From assembly GCA_013339765.2 (NCBI GenBank), contig CM023454.1, positions 57,741,826-57,805,825 on the forward strand: a stretch of DNA of 64,000 nucleotides, written 5' to 3'. The DNA comes from Haemaphysalis longicornis. Its lineage: Eukaryota; Arthropoda; Arachnida; Ixodida; Ixodidae. Both the position numbers and the translations under genes were made by a program. This document shows, piece by piece, positions 21,307 to 31,399 of this stretch; within the stretch, counting starts at the first letter, position 1, and every line of letters starts with the position of its first letter. A model generated the notes under the pieces. The model worked only from the letters and a program-made list of their open reading frames with translations, made no database searches and had not been told where the DNA came from.

Positions 21307-21779
21307 GAAAACAGCGTCATACGGGTAAGCTCTCGTGTGTTGTTCAGGCGACTACGATAGTCAAATAATCTCTTAGGCTTCCACGGGTACGAATCAATCA
21401 TATTTTTGTGTTTTATATGCTTAAGGGTTTCAAGAACTTACTGCAATCACGCTACCAAAATATTTGCCGTGATTGAAAAAGTCAATATTCCGCGATGCCT
21501 TTCATGTCGCTATCGACTCTACATATGTATTTTTTCGAAAGACTGTTTCTGAATTTCTCGATTTGCTACGTTGTTGTCATGACATATTAAGGGCATTACT
21601 TTTTTCGGTGAGCAGTTAAGCTGATCACTAAAATCTGTATGCACAACATCGGCTGTAAGTAAGTTGTTCGGGATAATATTGAATAAACACATCTAGTGGA
21701 GAACTATATAGCAATCGTAACTCAGGGGAAAGATTTTTATTACGTTACTTAGACCACGTCCATTTATGGTAGACTGGAA

Positions 21780-22020
21780 ATCTCTCTGTACGTTTGTATA
21801 TGCAAGCATGCATGCCAATAAACGGCACCAGCACGTTTACCCTGCCTATTGCGGAAGTAATACCGATAGCCGTTTGGACAGTATACACTTCAGATGCTGA
21901 AGTATACGACGTCTCTGTAATAGTATCGTGCTAAAAGTTACGCCAAACGTTTCGAGTAGTGTTGCCATGTCATCTACTTTATCTGTCAAAGACCGCACGT
22001 TTAAAGGAGAAAAAGAAAAC
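21780..22020 (-). pseudogene. CR1-like endonuclease fragment inside the inverted-repeat element
   Basis: On the minus strand SPLNVRSLTDKVDDMATLLE matches the L-N-x-R-S-L-x-x-K-x-D-x-L start of CR1-group LINE endonucleases. A shifted frame gives PNGYRYYFRNRQGKRAGAV, like the downstream P-x-Y-x-x-F-R-x-D-R block. Nothing further is readable. It is either a LINE insertion that predates the decay of the element or captured sequence. Confidence 0.5.
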
Positions 22021-22365
22021 GACATAGGGGGTAATTTTGTGTTTAGTAATGGTTCAATTTCGGTCGGTTGAATTCCCATAATTTGGTTCTTGATTGGAAC
22101 GCACGCAATATACGTTCCGTGCGTTTCAAACAACATGTACGAGATTTTCAGAAATAAAACCGGAAAACGTGTTGTGTTTCGGAACCATGCTTGACTACAA
22201 AAAAGAATACTGCTGTGCAATGAATTCACTTATGCATCACCCCGGGCACAGTCTACGTCAAAAATTCAAAGCACCAGTAACTACCCTAATGGCACCAGTA
22301 ACTACTTCTATCTTTCACCTGCATTGGTGTGCGGTAACGTTTTTATTAAATGTCGCACACAGGCT

Positions 22366-22542
22366 GCGAAGGCCGAGTTTTCGTCCTCTGCACCCACCCG
22401 CTCCAGGGAAAACGACCTTAAGCTACGCGCGCCGGGGTGCGGCGGAAAAGGGCGAAACGGCCTCTTCAGAATTACGCTCTCTCCGGGCGACTGGAACAGC
22501 CGGAGCAACGGCGCGCCGCCGGTAGCCGATCGCGGAGGCCAC
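22366..22542 (-). repeat. Right terminal inverted repeat
   Basis: It is the inverted partner of 20696-20860 and ends GCGGAGGCCAC directly before TGGCTGGC. It is G+C-rich and contains the self-complementary GGCGCGCC. Confidence 0.65.
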
Positions 22543-22680
22543 TGGCTGGCGAATAAACACCGCCTAGCACGGCTGCTCGGGGTCAGTCACTGTCACCACC
22601 AGCACGCTGCATGTCATCCCTCGGCTGGAAGGTATCCCTACACTCCCAGGTTCACGAACGCGGGGCTAAATCGTGTAACA
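22543..22680 (+). repeat. 3' LTR of gypsy III, second part
   Basis: It resumes TGGCTGGCGAATAAACACCG and matches the 5' LTR to its end (GCTAAATCGTG...CA), with AATAAA near 22551. It completes the LTR begun at 20598. Confidence 0.8.
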
Positions 22681-22707
22681 GCATGTAACTAAAATACGTC
22701 AGAGGTC
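22681..22707 (+). repeat. 27-bp direct repeat abutting the 3' LTR of gypsy III
   Basis: It is the partner of 16221-16247 and starts at the first base after the LTR. Confidence 0.6.
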
Positions 22708-23950
22708 ACGCAATACAAGAACAGCGGGAGAAGGTTTAGTATAATTATCAATACTAAAGAAAAGAAATACAACAGACACTAAAACGTTTCAACCAAATGA
22801 AATATTGCTGAGCACGCCAGCCTAGCTCTCCTGAATACAGCATGAGGCCGCGTCCCGCTTGCATCGCGAAGTTATACCAACGGATAAGCTGGAAGCTCAT
22901 TGTAATAGGCGGGACATTCCATGATCGCATGGCTCTCCAATACTGAGTTCAAATTCTTGGTATCACATAACGAGGCACATGTAGAGGTAAATATTTTCGT
23001 GTACAAACTTTGTAATTCCTTTACAAATATACTTAGGATGACAAATTGTTTACTTGCGTTTCACAACTCATATTTCTGATGAGACACTGATTGATGCATC
23101 TTGAGTGCATTATAAACAACACAATTCTCATTATCTTTACTACTTAACTAATGCAGAAATATTATGTTTAATGACAATTAAAAACAGCACATACCATAAC
23201 AGAGTTTACCGTAACCCACAGCTTGGCCGAAATACCCCGAAACTGAGACAGGCAGAAAAAACTTTGCTGATTAGAATAAACACGCAACGCTTCCTAATTT
23301 CTTACAAATATATACCGTGTGCGTATTTTAAGACAGGTAAGCATCAGTAAACACACAAACATATTTTACTGAAGCTAGCCGTGGTACAGGACGGCGCTTG
23401 TAGGTTTCCTATTCGGACGGGTGAGTATAAATAGACCCATTTTTTGGTGCTAATTATTGGGGTTGGCGAAAATTAATACAAAGTTTAGTACTTTGTCTGT
23501 TAAACTTCGATAAGTTGGTTTTCCTCCAATCACTCAGCCTAACACCATCTTTATGAAGGTTTGAAAGCGTATTGTAGTATTCCTGCTGCGTAATTGAATA
23601 TCTGAGAAATTGGAATAACGCCAACGTATTTGTTGGGGTAAATAATCAATTAAACTGGCTATAGGCTGATGTCATCGGGCTCTACGTTCTCAAATAGAGC
23701 TATGCACTCTCTTCTCACCCGAGACGTACAATTTCCTTATGTGCAGACATGTAGTCACGTAGGAGAGCCGATAAATATCCCAGAGAAGCCGTAGTTGTAT
23801 AATTTATTCCACAAAATCCTATGATGCACAAAATTGTATTCTTTTCCTATATCAAGATGAAGACCAAATGCTACTTCATTTTTAATGTGCTATAAAATTG
23901 TTTAGATAGAATGTACCGTGGAATATATGAGATGCCGTACATCAAAGAAA
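22708..23950. other. No recognised feature (1.2 kb, AT-rich)
   Basis: Only a short open frame at 23105-23350 is notable, and it has no motif. No repeats or RNA genes are seen. Confidence 0.4.
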
Positions 23951-24259
23951 GTAGAAAAGCCAGCACCTTGAATTTGCATGCGTACTGGTGTATCATTTTA
24001 TTTCATTTTATTTCAAAAATGAGTACACAACAAACATTCATTGGATCAATAAAAATGATTCGCGAGTGCACACTAGAATATTTCCAGTTCACATGTAGAA
24101 ACGATGGCGGCAGGATGGGGGTTCAAGTCGACTCTGGTTTTCATCACGAATTAACCAAATTAAAGCTGGTGTTCCTACTTGGCACTCCTACTTTTGAATG
24201 GTGGTGAAGGCGGGAAGAAATGTATGCGGAGGGAGGGGTGTGGCCGAAAAAAAATTTTC

Positions 24260-25750
24260 AGAATATTATTGTTGTAAAAAAGTCTGTAAAAACGGCAGAA
24301 TCGTGAAATGCAGCGTCGAACGGTTAGAAATGGAAGATATAAATTTTTTCATCAGTGATTTGCTAGCTGTTTCGGCGTAAATAGATAAAATGAAACATGC
24401 CCCGTGGTTCTGTATAGCTTCGAGGTTTTGGATTAGTGAGGCAGATTGTGGAACCCACACCGATGAGGCATACTCTAATTTGTACAAACGATTGCTTTGT
24501 AGAGGAGCACGTTTATTGAACTGGGTTCCAGAAAAAAGTTCGGGCGAAGAAAGCCAAGCATTGGAATTGCGTTATTAGTAACTTCTTGCTGGGAGCTTCG
24601 TTGGAACGACTTGCCAGGAACGGTCGTTAGATGTTTGTACACCAAGGTATTTGTAACGGTTATTGGAAGATAAAGGTACTGTGTCAAAACAATACGTGGT
24701 GGCCGATGTGCCAATGTTTCGTAATTTTTGCGTTTACTTACACCTACCCATGTTCAGTTTCATTACCTAGTGTCACACCAGTTAGATATGTTCTTAAGAT
24801 CATGCTGAAGAGCAAATATATCAGAAGGATTGTAGATTTCTTGGTAGAGTACACAATCTGCCACGAGAAACCTTATATGTGAGGTGACACAGTACGGGAG
24901 GTCATAAAGATATACCAGAAAAGAAAGAGGTGCAAGTATTAAGCCCTGCAGAACCCCTGACTTGACTGGACAAGGATCCAATTCGGGACTGTTAGCTGTT
25001 ACGTACTGGATGCGGTTATGCAAGAAGTGTTTGATCCATTTTTAGGCACTGGTTTTAATATTAGGTTGGCTTAGTTTTAGAAGGGGAAATGGTGACGAAG
25101 AGTGTCTCATTCTTTAGCAAAGCAAATAAAACACAATCAACAAGAGAAGAATTATCAAGGGCAGAAAACAAGTCACTGAATACAAGTTGTTCAATACCGC
25201 ACGAGTAGTTTTTACGAAAACCAATTTGCTAGTGGGTAAAAAAGTTATTTTTTAAGAAATATATCAGATTAGTATAAATAATGTGTTCTAGAAGTATGTG
25301 CAGGGTTGAGGTTAAGGAAATTGTGGTGTAGTTTAGAGGACAAAGAGTATAACCGGTCTTTTTGACTTTAAGAATTTTCCCAACCTTCCAATCGATGGGC
25401 ACCGCGGCACACAGGAAAGACTGCAAAAAAATATACAAGAATAAGGAAGAACACACTTGCGTGCTTTTTAAAAAAAAATTAGTTCATACTGTCCAAGCCT
25501 GCTGAGAATGACATTTTAGCCCTATTTATCGATTTGGGTGTTTCCCTCCCAGTCGACGATAATAGAGTCAGTTGTGGGGTATGGGAAAAGTAGGGGAATC
25601 CGGAACCACAGAAGAAAATGCATTAGTAAAAGATAACGAAAAATTGTCATTTTGAGTATTTGCAACACTTTTCACGTGGTGATAAATACCCTGCGTCGGT
25701 TTTTAGGCGAACATTGCCTTACAGTGCCTTTCTTGAAGACATGACAAAAT
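24260..25750 (-). pseudogene. CR1-like reverse transcriptase, decayed
   Basis: The order on the minus strand is as follows. FLQSFLCAAVPIDWKVGKIL and NYTTISLTSTLHILLEHIIY give RT block 1 and 2. Near 25180 comes QIGFRKNYSCGIEQL, then VKSGVLQGLILAPLSFLVYL (the G-V-P-Q-G-S-x-L-G-P-L-L-F block). After that FLVADCVLYQEI stands where active enzymes have Y-A-D-D, so the catalytic pair is altered. The C-terminus gives VCTNLEYASSVWVPQSASLI and IQNHGACFILSIY. Many stops interrupt it. Confidence 0.65.
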
Positions 25751-25753
25751 TTA

Positions 25754-25757
<4 letters not shown>

Positions 25758-25785
<28 letters not shown>

Positions 25786-25786
25786 T
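25758..25786. repeat. (GA)n tract, 3' tail of the I-like LINE
   Basis: About 14 AG units lie at the 3' end of the minus-strand insertion, next to its target duplication. Confidence 0.85.
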
Positions 25787-27232
25787 AGCGCAGCTTGGTG
25801 GCTGATGTCCGTAGAGCTCAGGCGACTGTGGTTGCCCGGCCCATGAGCGACTTGTAGAGATCCAGGTTTGAGCATCCCAGTCGCGCATCCCACTGGTATA
25901 GGTAGGTGATGGGAGGGAAGGAATCGTACTTGCAGTCCCACATAGGGTGATGTAATGGGGGCCGTTCTCCGCAGTGCTGGCAGAGTGTTGTGAGGTACAG
26001 TGAGGGGTGAATGTGATGAAGTACGGGTAAACAGTGGAGGGATTCAGTTTGAAGCTCACGCCAAAGGCGTTCCTCTTCCACTGGTAGGGGTCGGCGGGCG
26101 GTAGGTTATTTACGGCGGGAGAGGCGATAATGTTCCGTGTTTTCTGTGTACTTGCGTAAACTCTCACGGGTTTATCTGGCTCCGTGAGAGGCAGTACTGG
26201 CATCACAGGCCCGGGAGACGAGAGCTCGGGCTGCGGTGTGTGCCACTTCATTTTCGCCAATACCCGTGTGGGCAGGGAACCCGATCAATTCTACGGGATC
26301 AGAAGGTGGTTTTTGATTCAGAATTTGGTGGACGAGAGGCGAGATCTGGCCTCTGGCATAGGTTAGAACGGCCGTTTTTGAATCTGCGAATATGAATCGG
26401 GGTGTTGGCAAATGTGTGAGTGCATGCGCTATCACCGCCTCTTCCGCCACTTGAGAGTGACGGGTTCGGATGGTGAGGGTCGTGAGAGGGGGAGCATCCG
26501 GCGAGTTGTTGAGTGCCAGGGCAAAGGCGTCCATGTGATGATGCTCTGCTGAATCAACATACAGTGTGCCTGGCTCATTGGGGTATGTTCCGCGGGCTCG
26601 TTGCGCCCCTTCTTTGGGAACGATATTGGGGATACATGTTTCGATGAAGGGGCCAAATAATGATGTTCTCTCTAGTCACAGTTTTGATGAGTGATTTTTT
26701 CACGGGTTCTTGTAGGTAGCCAATCCGCAGGCTGTCTAGGAGGGCTCTACCAGCTGCACTGCGCGTGAAGCCGCCAGGCTTGCCCGTGCGATGTCCTTGG
26801 ATTAGCTCTGCGGCTACAATGTACACGCCTGTGCTCTCCAGTCTGGAAGTGGAAGCTCCTGGCGGTATTTGTAGAGCTGCTCGATAAGCCTTCCGAATTA
26901 GGCAATCCACTTTCCGAATTTCCGTTTCCGTAAGGGTAAGATACGGGAGCGCGTATGTAATGTTACTTATTAGGAATGCTTGTATCAGTTTTAGCCTATC
27001 TTTTTCTTTGAGGCAATGCCTTCGTGCAACGATTCGTTTAAGAAGCCCGATTATTTGGCTACATGAGCCGATAATTTCCTGATGTACGCTTTGGTTTCGT
27101 GGGTCCTGTTGTAGAGGCAGTTTAAGTGTGTTTATTGGCATTACCCGTGTAACGGGTGTACCCACAGCTGTATCGTAAATGAGGGGTCTCGTGGTGCTCT
27201 CGATTTCTTCGGGGGAAGACTATTAGTTCGAA
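25759..27232 (-). mobile_element. I-like LINE, 5' truncated, inserted in the CR1-like LINE
   Basis: TAGTTGG flanks both sides (25752-25758 and 27233-27239). The insertion holds the end of RT, RNase H and the C-terminal zinc region on the minus strand. It ends in a (GA/CT)n tract at 25758-25786 that serves as the 3' tail. When it is left out, the CR1-like frame runs through the site without a shift. It is truncated at the 5' end, as usual for LINE insertions. Confidence 0.75.
25820..27223 (-). pseudogene. I-like ORF2 C-terminal half: RT end, RNase H, zinc region
   Basis: The open stretch 27165-26575 gives the RT thumb (RLKLIQAFLISNITYALPYL, RKVDCLIRKAYRAALQIP) and the PLHRNMYPQYRSQRR linker. 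RNase H follows at 26534-26172: HSQVAEEAVIAHALTHLP, FADSKTAVLTYARGQ and PAHTGIGENEVAHTAARAL, keeping the second Asp, the His and the E/N-x-V-A-H block. A stop (TGA) and a frameshift separate it from the C-terminus at 26081-25818 with CQHCGERPPLHHPMWDC, a C-x2-C-x8-H-x4-C zinc motif. RNase H removes the RNA template. Confidence 0.75.
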
Positions 27233-27239
27233 TAGTTGG

Positions 27240-28335
27240 ATTAGTTGATAGCATTGAGGGAGTGTCTTATAAAAAGTTTGCTTCGCTATGAGGAGAGTAC
27301 GTTTGTATTCTTAAGCGACTAACTGGTAAGCTGTCCATCTTTCCGAAGATTTATAATTTCTGCATAGGCGGAAGATGCGTTTTTTCTTGGTAAGCAAGCG
27401 TTGCAAGAAAATAATATACCAAGGTGATCTCTTAGATGTCACTCGAATCAGGCCTATTTCTCAGTGTGCGTCTTAACTGTAGTTTGAAGAGCGTCTAGTT
27501 CTCATCATGGCCGAGCTCCCAAAATGAGGGGAAAACTGTTTCTGAAAAAAAAAATCCAGTGCACGATTGATGGTTTCGAAATTCGCTTTCGCGTAGTTTA
27601 GAATTACTTTTGCCTGTGCAATTAGCGGGATAAGCGGGATGGTATTGTACAATGAACAGCAGAAATGTCGCTTAAAACGGGACAAACATTTATAGATCAT
27701 AGAGTTTCAGGTCGTGTTGTTAGTATGAGGTCAAGAAGGTTGGCCGTAAAACAAGTTGCGCGAGTGGGTTCTTTAACGAGTTAGGACAAGTTAAAAGTCG
27801 AGCACTCATAAAACAATAAGCATTCGGCTGACCCACTTGTGTCGATTAGGCTGGAGTCTTTCCACATAATTCTGGAAAAATTAAAATAACCTAGAAGAAA
27901 CACTGCGCCTCTAGGAAACCTAACAATGATGTTTAAGCAGTCATTTCAATCGTTGTAAAAGGAGTGTCCCGCACTAGGTGGCCGATAACGAAAGCATTAT
28001 GTGCTTTCACTGCGGTTATTACGTATTCGAGTGCAAAAATACTCAATAGTTGAATGATACGGCAAACACATATGATTCTATCTCGCTAGATGTAGTTATC
28101 AACCCGCCAACACGAATTTGTGCTCCACGGTCGAATCGAAAAATGCAGTACTCCTTTTTGCAGGAAAAGGGCTCGAAATTCGTCATTGTAGCGGATAACC
28201 AATTTTCTGTCAGAACGATGATGCCCGCGTTACATGCGTCAATCAAGCCAGATAATTTGTGTCGCCTAAATCAAACGCTTGTGGTATTCTTAAAGATACA
28301 AGCACAACTTCGCTTGTTTTGCGACTGAACGGCCG
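27240..28335 (-). pseudogene. CR1-like endonuclease domain
   Basis: RRHKLSGLIDACNAGIIVLT with TENWLSATMTNFEPFSCKKE gives the L-x-x-T-E-x-W-L motif near 28230. Further on come NFSRIMWKDSSLIDTSGSAE (the G-D-F-N block with G-D degraded), STFNLSQLVKEPTRATCF-like and DLILTTRPETL near 27760-27690, then VLSDISAVHC, the S-D-H block with His changed. It ends with KNASSAYAEIINLRKDG and an AKQTFYKTLPQ-like segment at 27240. The endonuclease nicks target DNA to prime reverse transcription. Frameshifts make this one inactive. Confidence 0.65.
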
Positions 28336-31278
28336 CCGCTCATGCCTATGGGGTAGCAATCGGTGGCTGAGGCGGAGAGGGCTGCGTACGCCAGTATCAC
28401 AGAGCGGCGCTTTGAGCATATGAAGGTCACAGACGCTATCAGTTTGAGCGCAATACACATAGCATTTTTTGTTCAAAAGAAGTTTGTTGTAGCGCAAGCT
28501 ACACGATTGTCCGTACGCTTTTCATAAATCAAAAAGCTTATTCTTGTTAGCCGTAGTGTCTTACATAACACTTCTTGGGCGTTATTGCTCGTATTTTTAA
28601 GTTTTGATTTCTCAGAGGGCACTATATCGAGGTTTTTAAAACAACAGAATCTAGCAACAATTGGGAGACACCTGTTAGCAACAAAGCTGCTCAACCGATG
28701 TGCCCGAGATTTGCTTCCTCCGGTAGCTCTAACGGAAAGTTTTCTGACAAAATGCAATGTATTTTTATTAAGATTGGGCCCATGTTTCCTGGGGGCTATC
28801 ATCATGGCATTTTCTTCCCTATCCGCGAATATAGTCTTCCCGAAGACTGGCCCGATAAATAATAACCAAGGGTAAAAAGGAGCACGAAGAAGCAAGAAAG
28901 CTGAAGTTTTTTTATATTCCGGGACCAGAGCCCTTCATTCACATTTTTTTAATGACGCTTGTGTGACTTGAACCTTAGACGACCTCCTGCTGTCGACGTA
29001 CACAACAATGACAACAAATAACAACAAAGCTTCTTCACCAGGACCAGCCAGCGCCAACCGGCGATGCGACGGTCCCTGACGCTCTCTGCGCATTGCAAAG
29101 CCACGCAGCTGTTCTGCAGGTCGAAAGACTGACGGTTTTGTCAGTAGCAAAAAACATGAAATTAAAAGCTCCAGCTGCTCACCGAAGACACTCAAAGCCC
29201 GCTTCAACTGCAGCCCCAGGCTGCACATGAGGCGAGCAATTCTGAAGTGCCCTTTATGACATCATGAAAGTGCATGTACATGGAGCCTACCTCAGTCCTG
29301 TGAAGCACCTTAAGCAAGGGTAGAAGACACCTATGATCTGTCAGCAGATTGGACAATAAAGCTAATAGTCCGTGTACATGTGGTGCAGGACCATGCTCAG
29401 AATAGGCTGAATTAGTTTGTGGACTATCTTTTAACGACTTTGGTTTCCCAACTTAATCCTCTCCTAGCCCGCTTCCTTGTGGTCAGCGCGATCGTGGTTT
29501 AGCCCACAAATGTATTTTGAGAAGAAACACACCTGCACTAATTACCCCGTGTGTCTACTCATTTTCGCCTAATCTTTCTCGGGTGGAGGTAGTGTCTCTG
29601 AAGAGGTTGTGCTAGGATAACCCTCACACCTTCAGCCACCTGAAAATGGGGACCATCACAAAACGACCAAGGAAGTTGTCCCAAGTTTGGCGTTCCGGCG
29701 GTTGAAGCTGATGCCAAGCATCTTTTGCGGGGAGCTGGCGGAAATGGCCATCGCGAAAACTTTGTCAGAAGGGTTTGTCAGCGATTGTGTAAACACAATG
29801 ACTGAAATCGCTGGGTGCAGGAATGAGAGATACGGCATGTAGTGCATTGGCGATATGCACGTAGCTGGGATACATACCTACATGTAGACTGAACACGTAT
29901 CGATCTTGTGACTATATCTGCTTTTTGCACCCATGTCGTTCTTGATTTCCTACTTTCGTCCCTTTATTGCTTTCGTGGTTTTCTCTCTTTTCCCATAACT
30001 AAACCTTCCCCATTTACCGCGTGACTAGAACATTACGCAAAAGAGAACAGGAACGTGGTTCCTGATGAAAAAAGGGTTGAATCACATGAACCAGGGAGGT
30101 TAGGGCTATATGCTATACTCACGATTATCTGCAGCCGTGGTCTCACAACGCCATCTTGCAGTCACCCGGAAACAAATATGTTATTTAATTAAAAAAAAAA
30201 AATTCTCCTGGATAACGCAAAAGCTACCAGAAAAAATGCCGAACATAAAGCTTCTCAGCACATCTTTAACAACATAAAAGGGCTTACATTACTGTAAGTA
30301 AAAATTGACCGTAAACATTGCTTTTCCACAACTGCAAATCTCACAAAACTATATAAAACTAACCTTTACCGTTTCGATGTTTCCAGTCCACAATTGGAGC
30401 ATGTCACCAGCCCACTCGTAGGTTGTAGAGTCTACAGAAATAGAAAGGGTAATAATACTTGGCTCCAAGTAAAGCATTAGGCCAAGCTGAACCTAAAAGC
30501 TAAACTGAGAGCTTTGCAATTTCCTCCATTGTTACTACTGGAAGAGCCTTCAGGTAAATTCTATACTTAGCCATCCACATCATAGGCCAAAAAAAAACAA
30601 TTTACGCTAATATCGCTATGCCTGAACAGATTCAATCAGCAGGACCACGCATTTATATAAAGTAATTGTTGCTAAAAACGGAGATATTTATAAAACACAC
30701 CCGCAGTTGTTTGGAATATTATTTAAGTCTAACTTTAAAGCACAGTACAAAAATTTACACACTGATAGCTGTGAGAATAAAAAAACAGGTCATTTTATGT
30801 AGTTCTAGACGATGAAAACCAGATCAATGGCTAACAAACTGTAAATGTACTCAGTAATCAAGTAACTTTGAAGCTGGAGCCGCCACTAATTACAAAAAAA
30901 AAAACTGCCGGTCTGGGGCAGGATTATCAAATAACATTGGACAGTTTGTGCACACTACCGTGATTGAAAAATCCCGAAAACCTAAATATTTTTATTTCAC
31001 AAATATAAAGCAAAATATAAAATTCAAGGACAACCATGACGGGATTTCAGGTTACACCAAAGGCACGATAATATTCATGGTAATGAGAAACCTGATGCAT
31101 AAATGAACTAAGCAGCAATTATTGGTAACAGTTTAAATTTGCCATAAAACTCAGTTCTTTAAAAGCAACTAAAACACGGAAGTAAGAAACCTGCAGGCCA
31201 ATATGAATGAAACATTGCAGAGAAGCCGAAGTTCGTAAGTTGTTAAAAAGTAAAAATCATTCCTCAATAGTTTTCTTG
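28336..31278. other. No recognised feature (2.9 kb)
   Basis: Minus-strand open stretches at 28473-28895 and 28935-29228 have no known motif. A plus-strand stretch near 28990-29230 starts with an Asn-rich peptide and a Ser/Lys-rich body but has early stops. From 29230 on the DNA is AT-rich with A-runs at 30190 and 30893 and no coding signal. This is the best candidate for host intergenic or intronic DNA in the window. Confidence 0.4.
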
Positions 31279-31345
31279 ATGATGATGGTTGGGTTTTTAT
31301 GGCGCAAGGCCGACTAAGGGCAAAGAGCGCCAGAGGAAAGTTTAT
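31279..31345 (-). repeat. J2 3' end with ATC-repeat tail
   Basis: On the minus strand TGGCGCTCTTTGCCC, CCTTGCGCCATAAAAACC and then CATCATCATC close the element. The short trinucleotide repeat takes the place of a poly-A tail. Confidence 0.65.
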
Positions 31346-31399
31346 TTAATGAAGTGAAGTGGTTACAAAAAAAAATGTCAACCGAACAAAGTAAAATCA

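Larger units (their letters stand above)
20696..22542. mobile_element. 1.85-kb element with long terminal inverted repeats, inserted in the 3' LTR
   Basis: The left end (CGTGGCCTCCGCGAT...) reappears in inverted orientation at the right end (...ATCGCGGAGGCCAC). The match includes CGGCGGCGCGCCGTTGCTCC and is recognisable for about 150-180 bases with indels. TGGCTGGC flanks both sides (20688-20695 and 22543-22550), while the intact 5' LTR has it once. Long inverted repeats with an 8-9 bp target duplication fit a non-autonomous Mutator-like or hAT-like DNA transposon. The interior has no transposase. The superfamily is inference; the inverted repeats and the duplication are seen. Confidence 0.7.
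16248..22680 (+). mobile_element. Gypsy III: nearly complete Ty3/gypsy element with a split 3' LTR
   Basis: A 232-bp 5' LTR, gag with two zinc knuckles, protease, RT, RNase H, integrase, a polypurine tract and a 3' LTR are all present. A 1.85-kb element with inverted terminal repeats (20696-22542) divides the 3' LTR. Removing it leaves about 228 bases that align with the 5' LTR at roughly 90 percent. The coding region has several stops and frameshifts and a catalytic RT mutation, so the copy is inactive. The G+C-rich coding sequence contrasts with its AT-rich flanks. Confidence 0.85.
23950..28335 (-). mobile_element. CR1-like LINE, decayed, interrupted by an I-like LINE
   Basis: From high to low coordinates on the minus strand it carries endonuclease (28335-27240), RT (25750-24560) and the RT C-terminal region (24500-24000). 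A 1.47-kb insertion with 7-bp target duplications (25759-27232) divides it between endonuclease and RT. Frameshifts and stops are frequent. No RNase H domain is visible, which with the endonuclease style suggests the CR1 group. The 3' end is approximate. Confidence 0.65.

Noticed and set aside
21068..21368. Cys/Val/Arg-rich open frames across the GT tract
   Set aside because: They are translations of a microsatellite on both strands and have no coding value.
20598..22680. First reading: truncated gypsy III 3' LTR at 20.6 kb plus an unrelated solo LTR fragment at 22.5 kb
   Set aside because: The two pieces are complementary parts of one LTR, separated by inverted ends and flanked by the same TGGCTGGC, so a single LTR with an insertion explains both.
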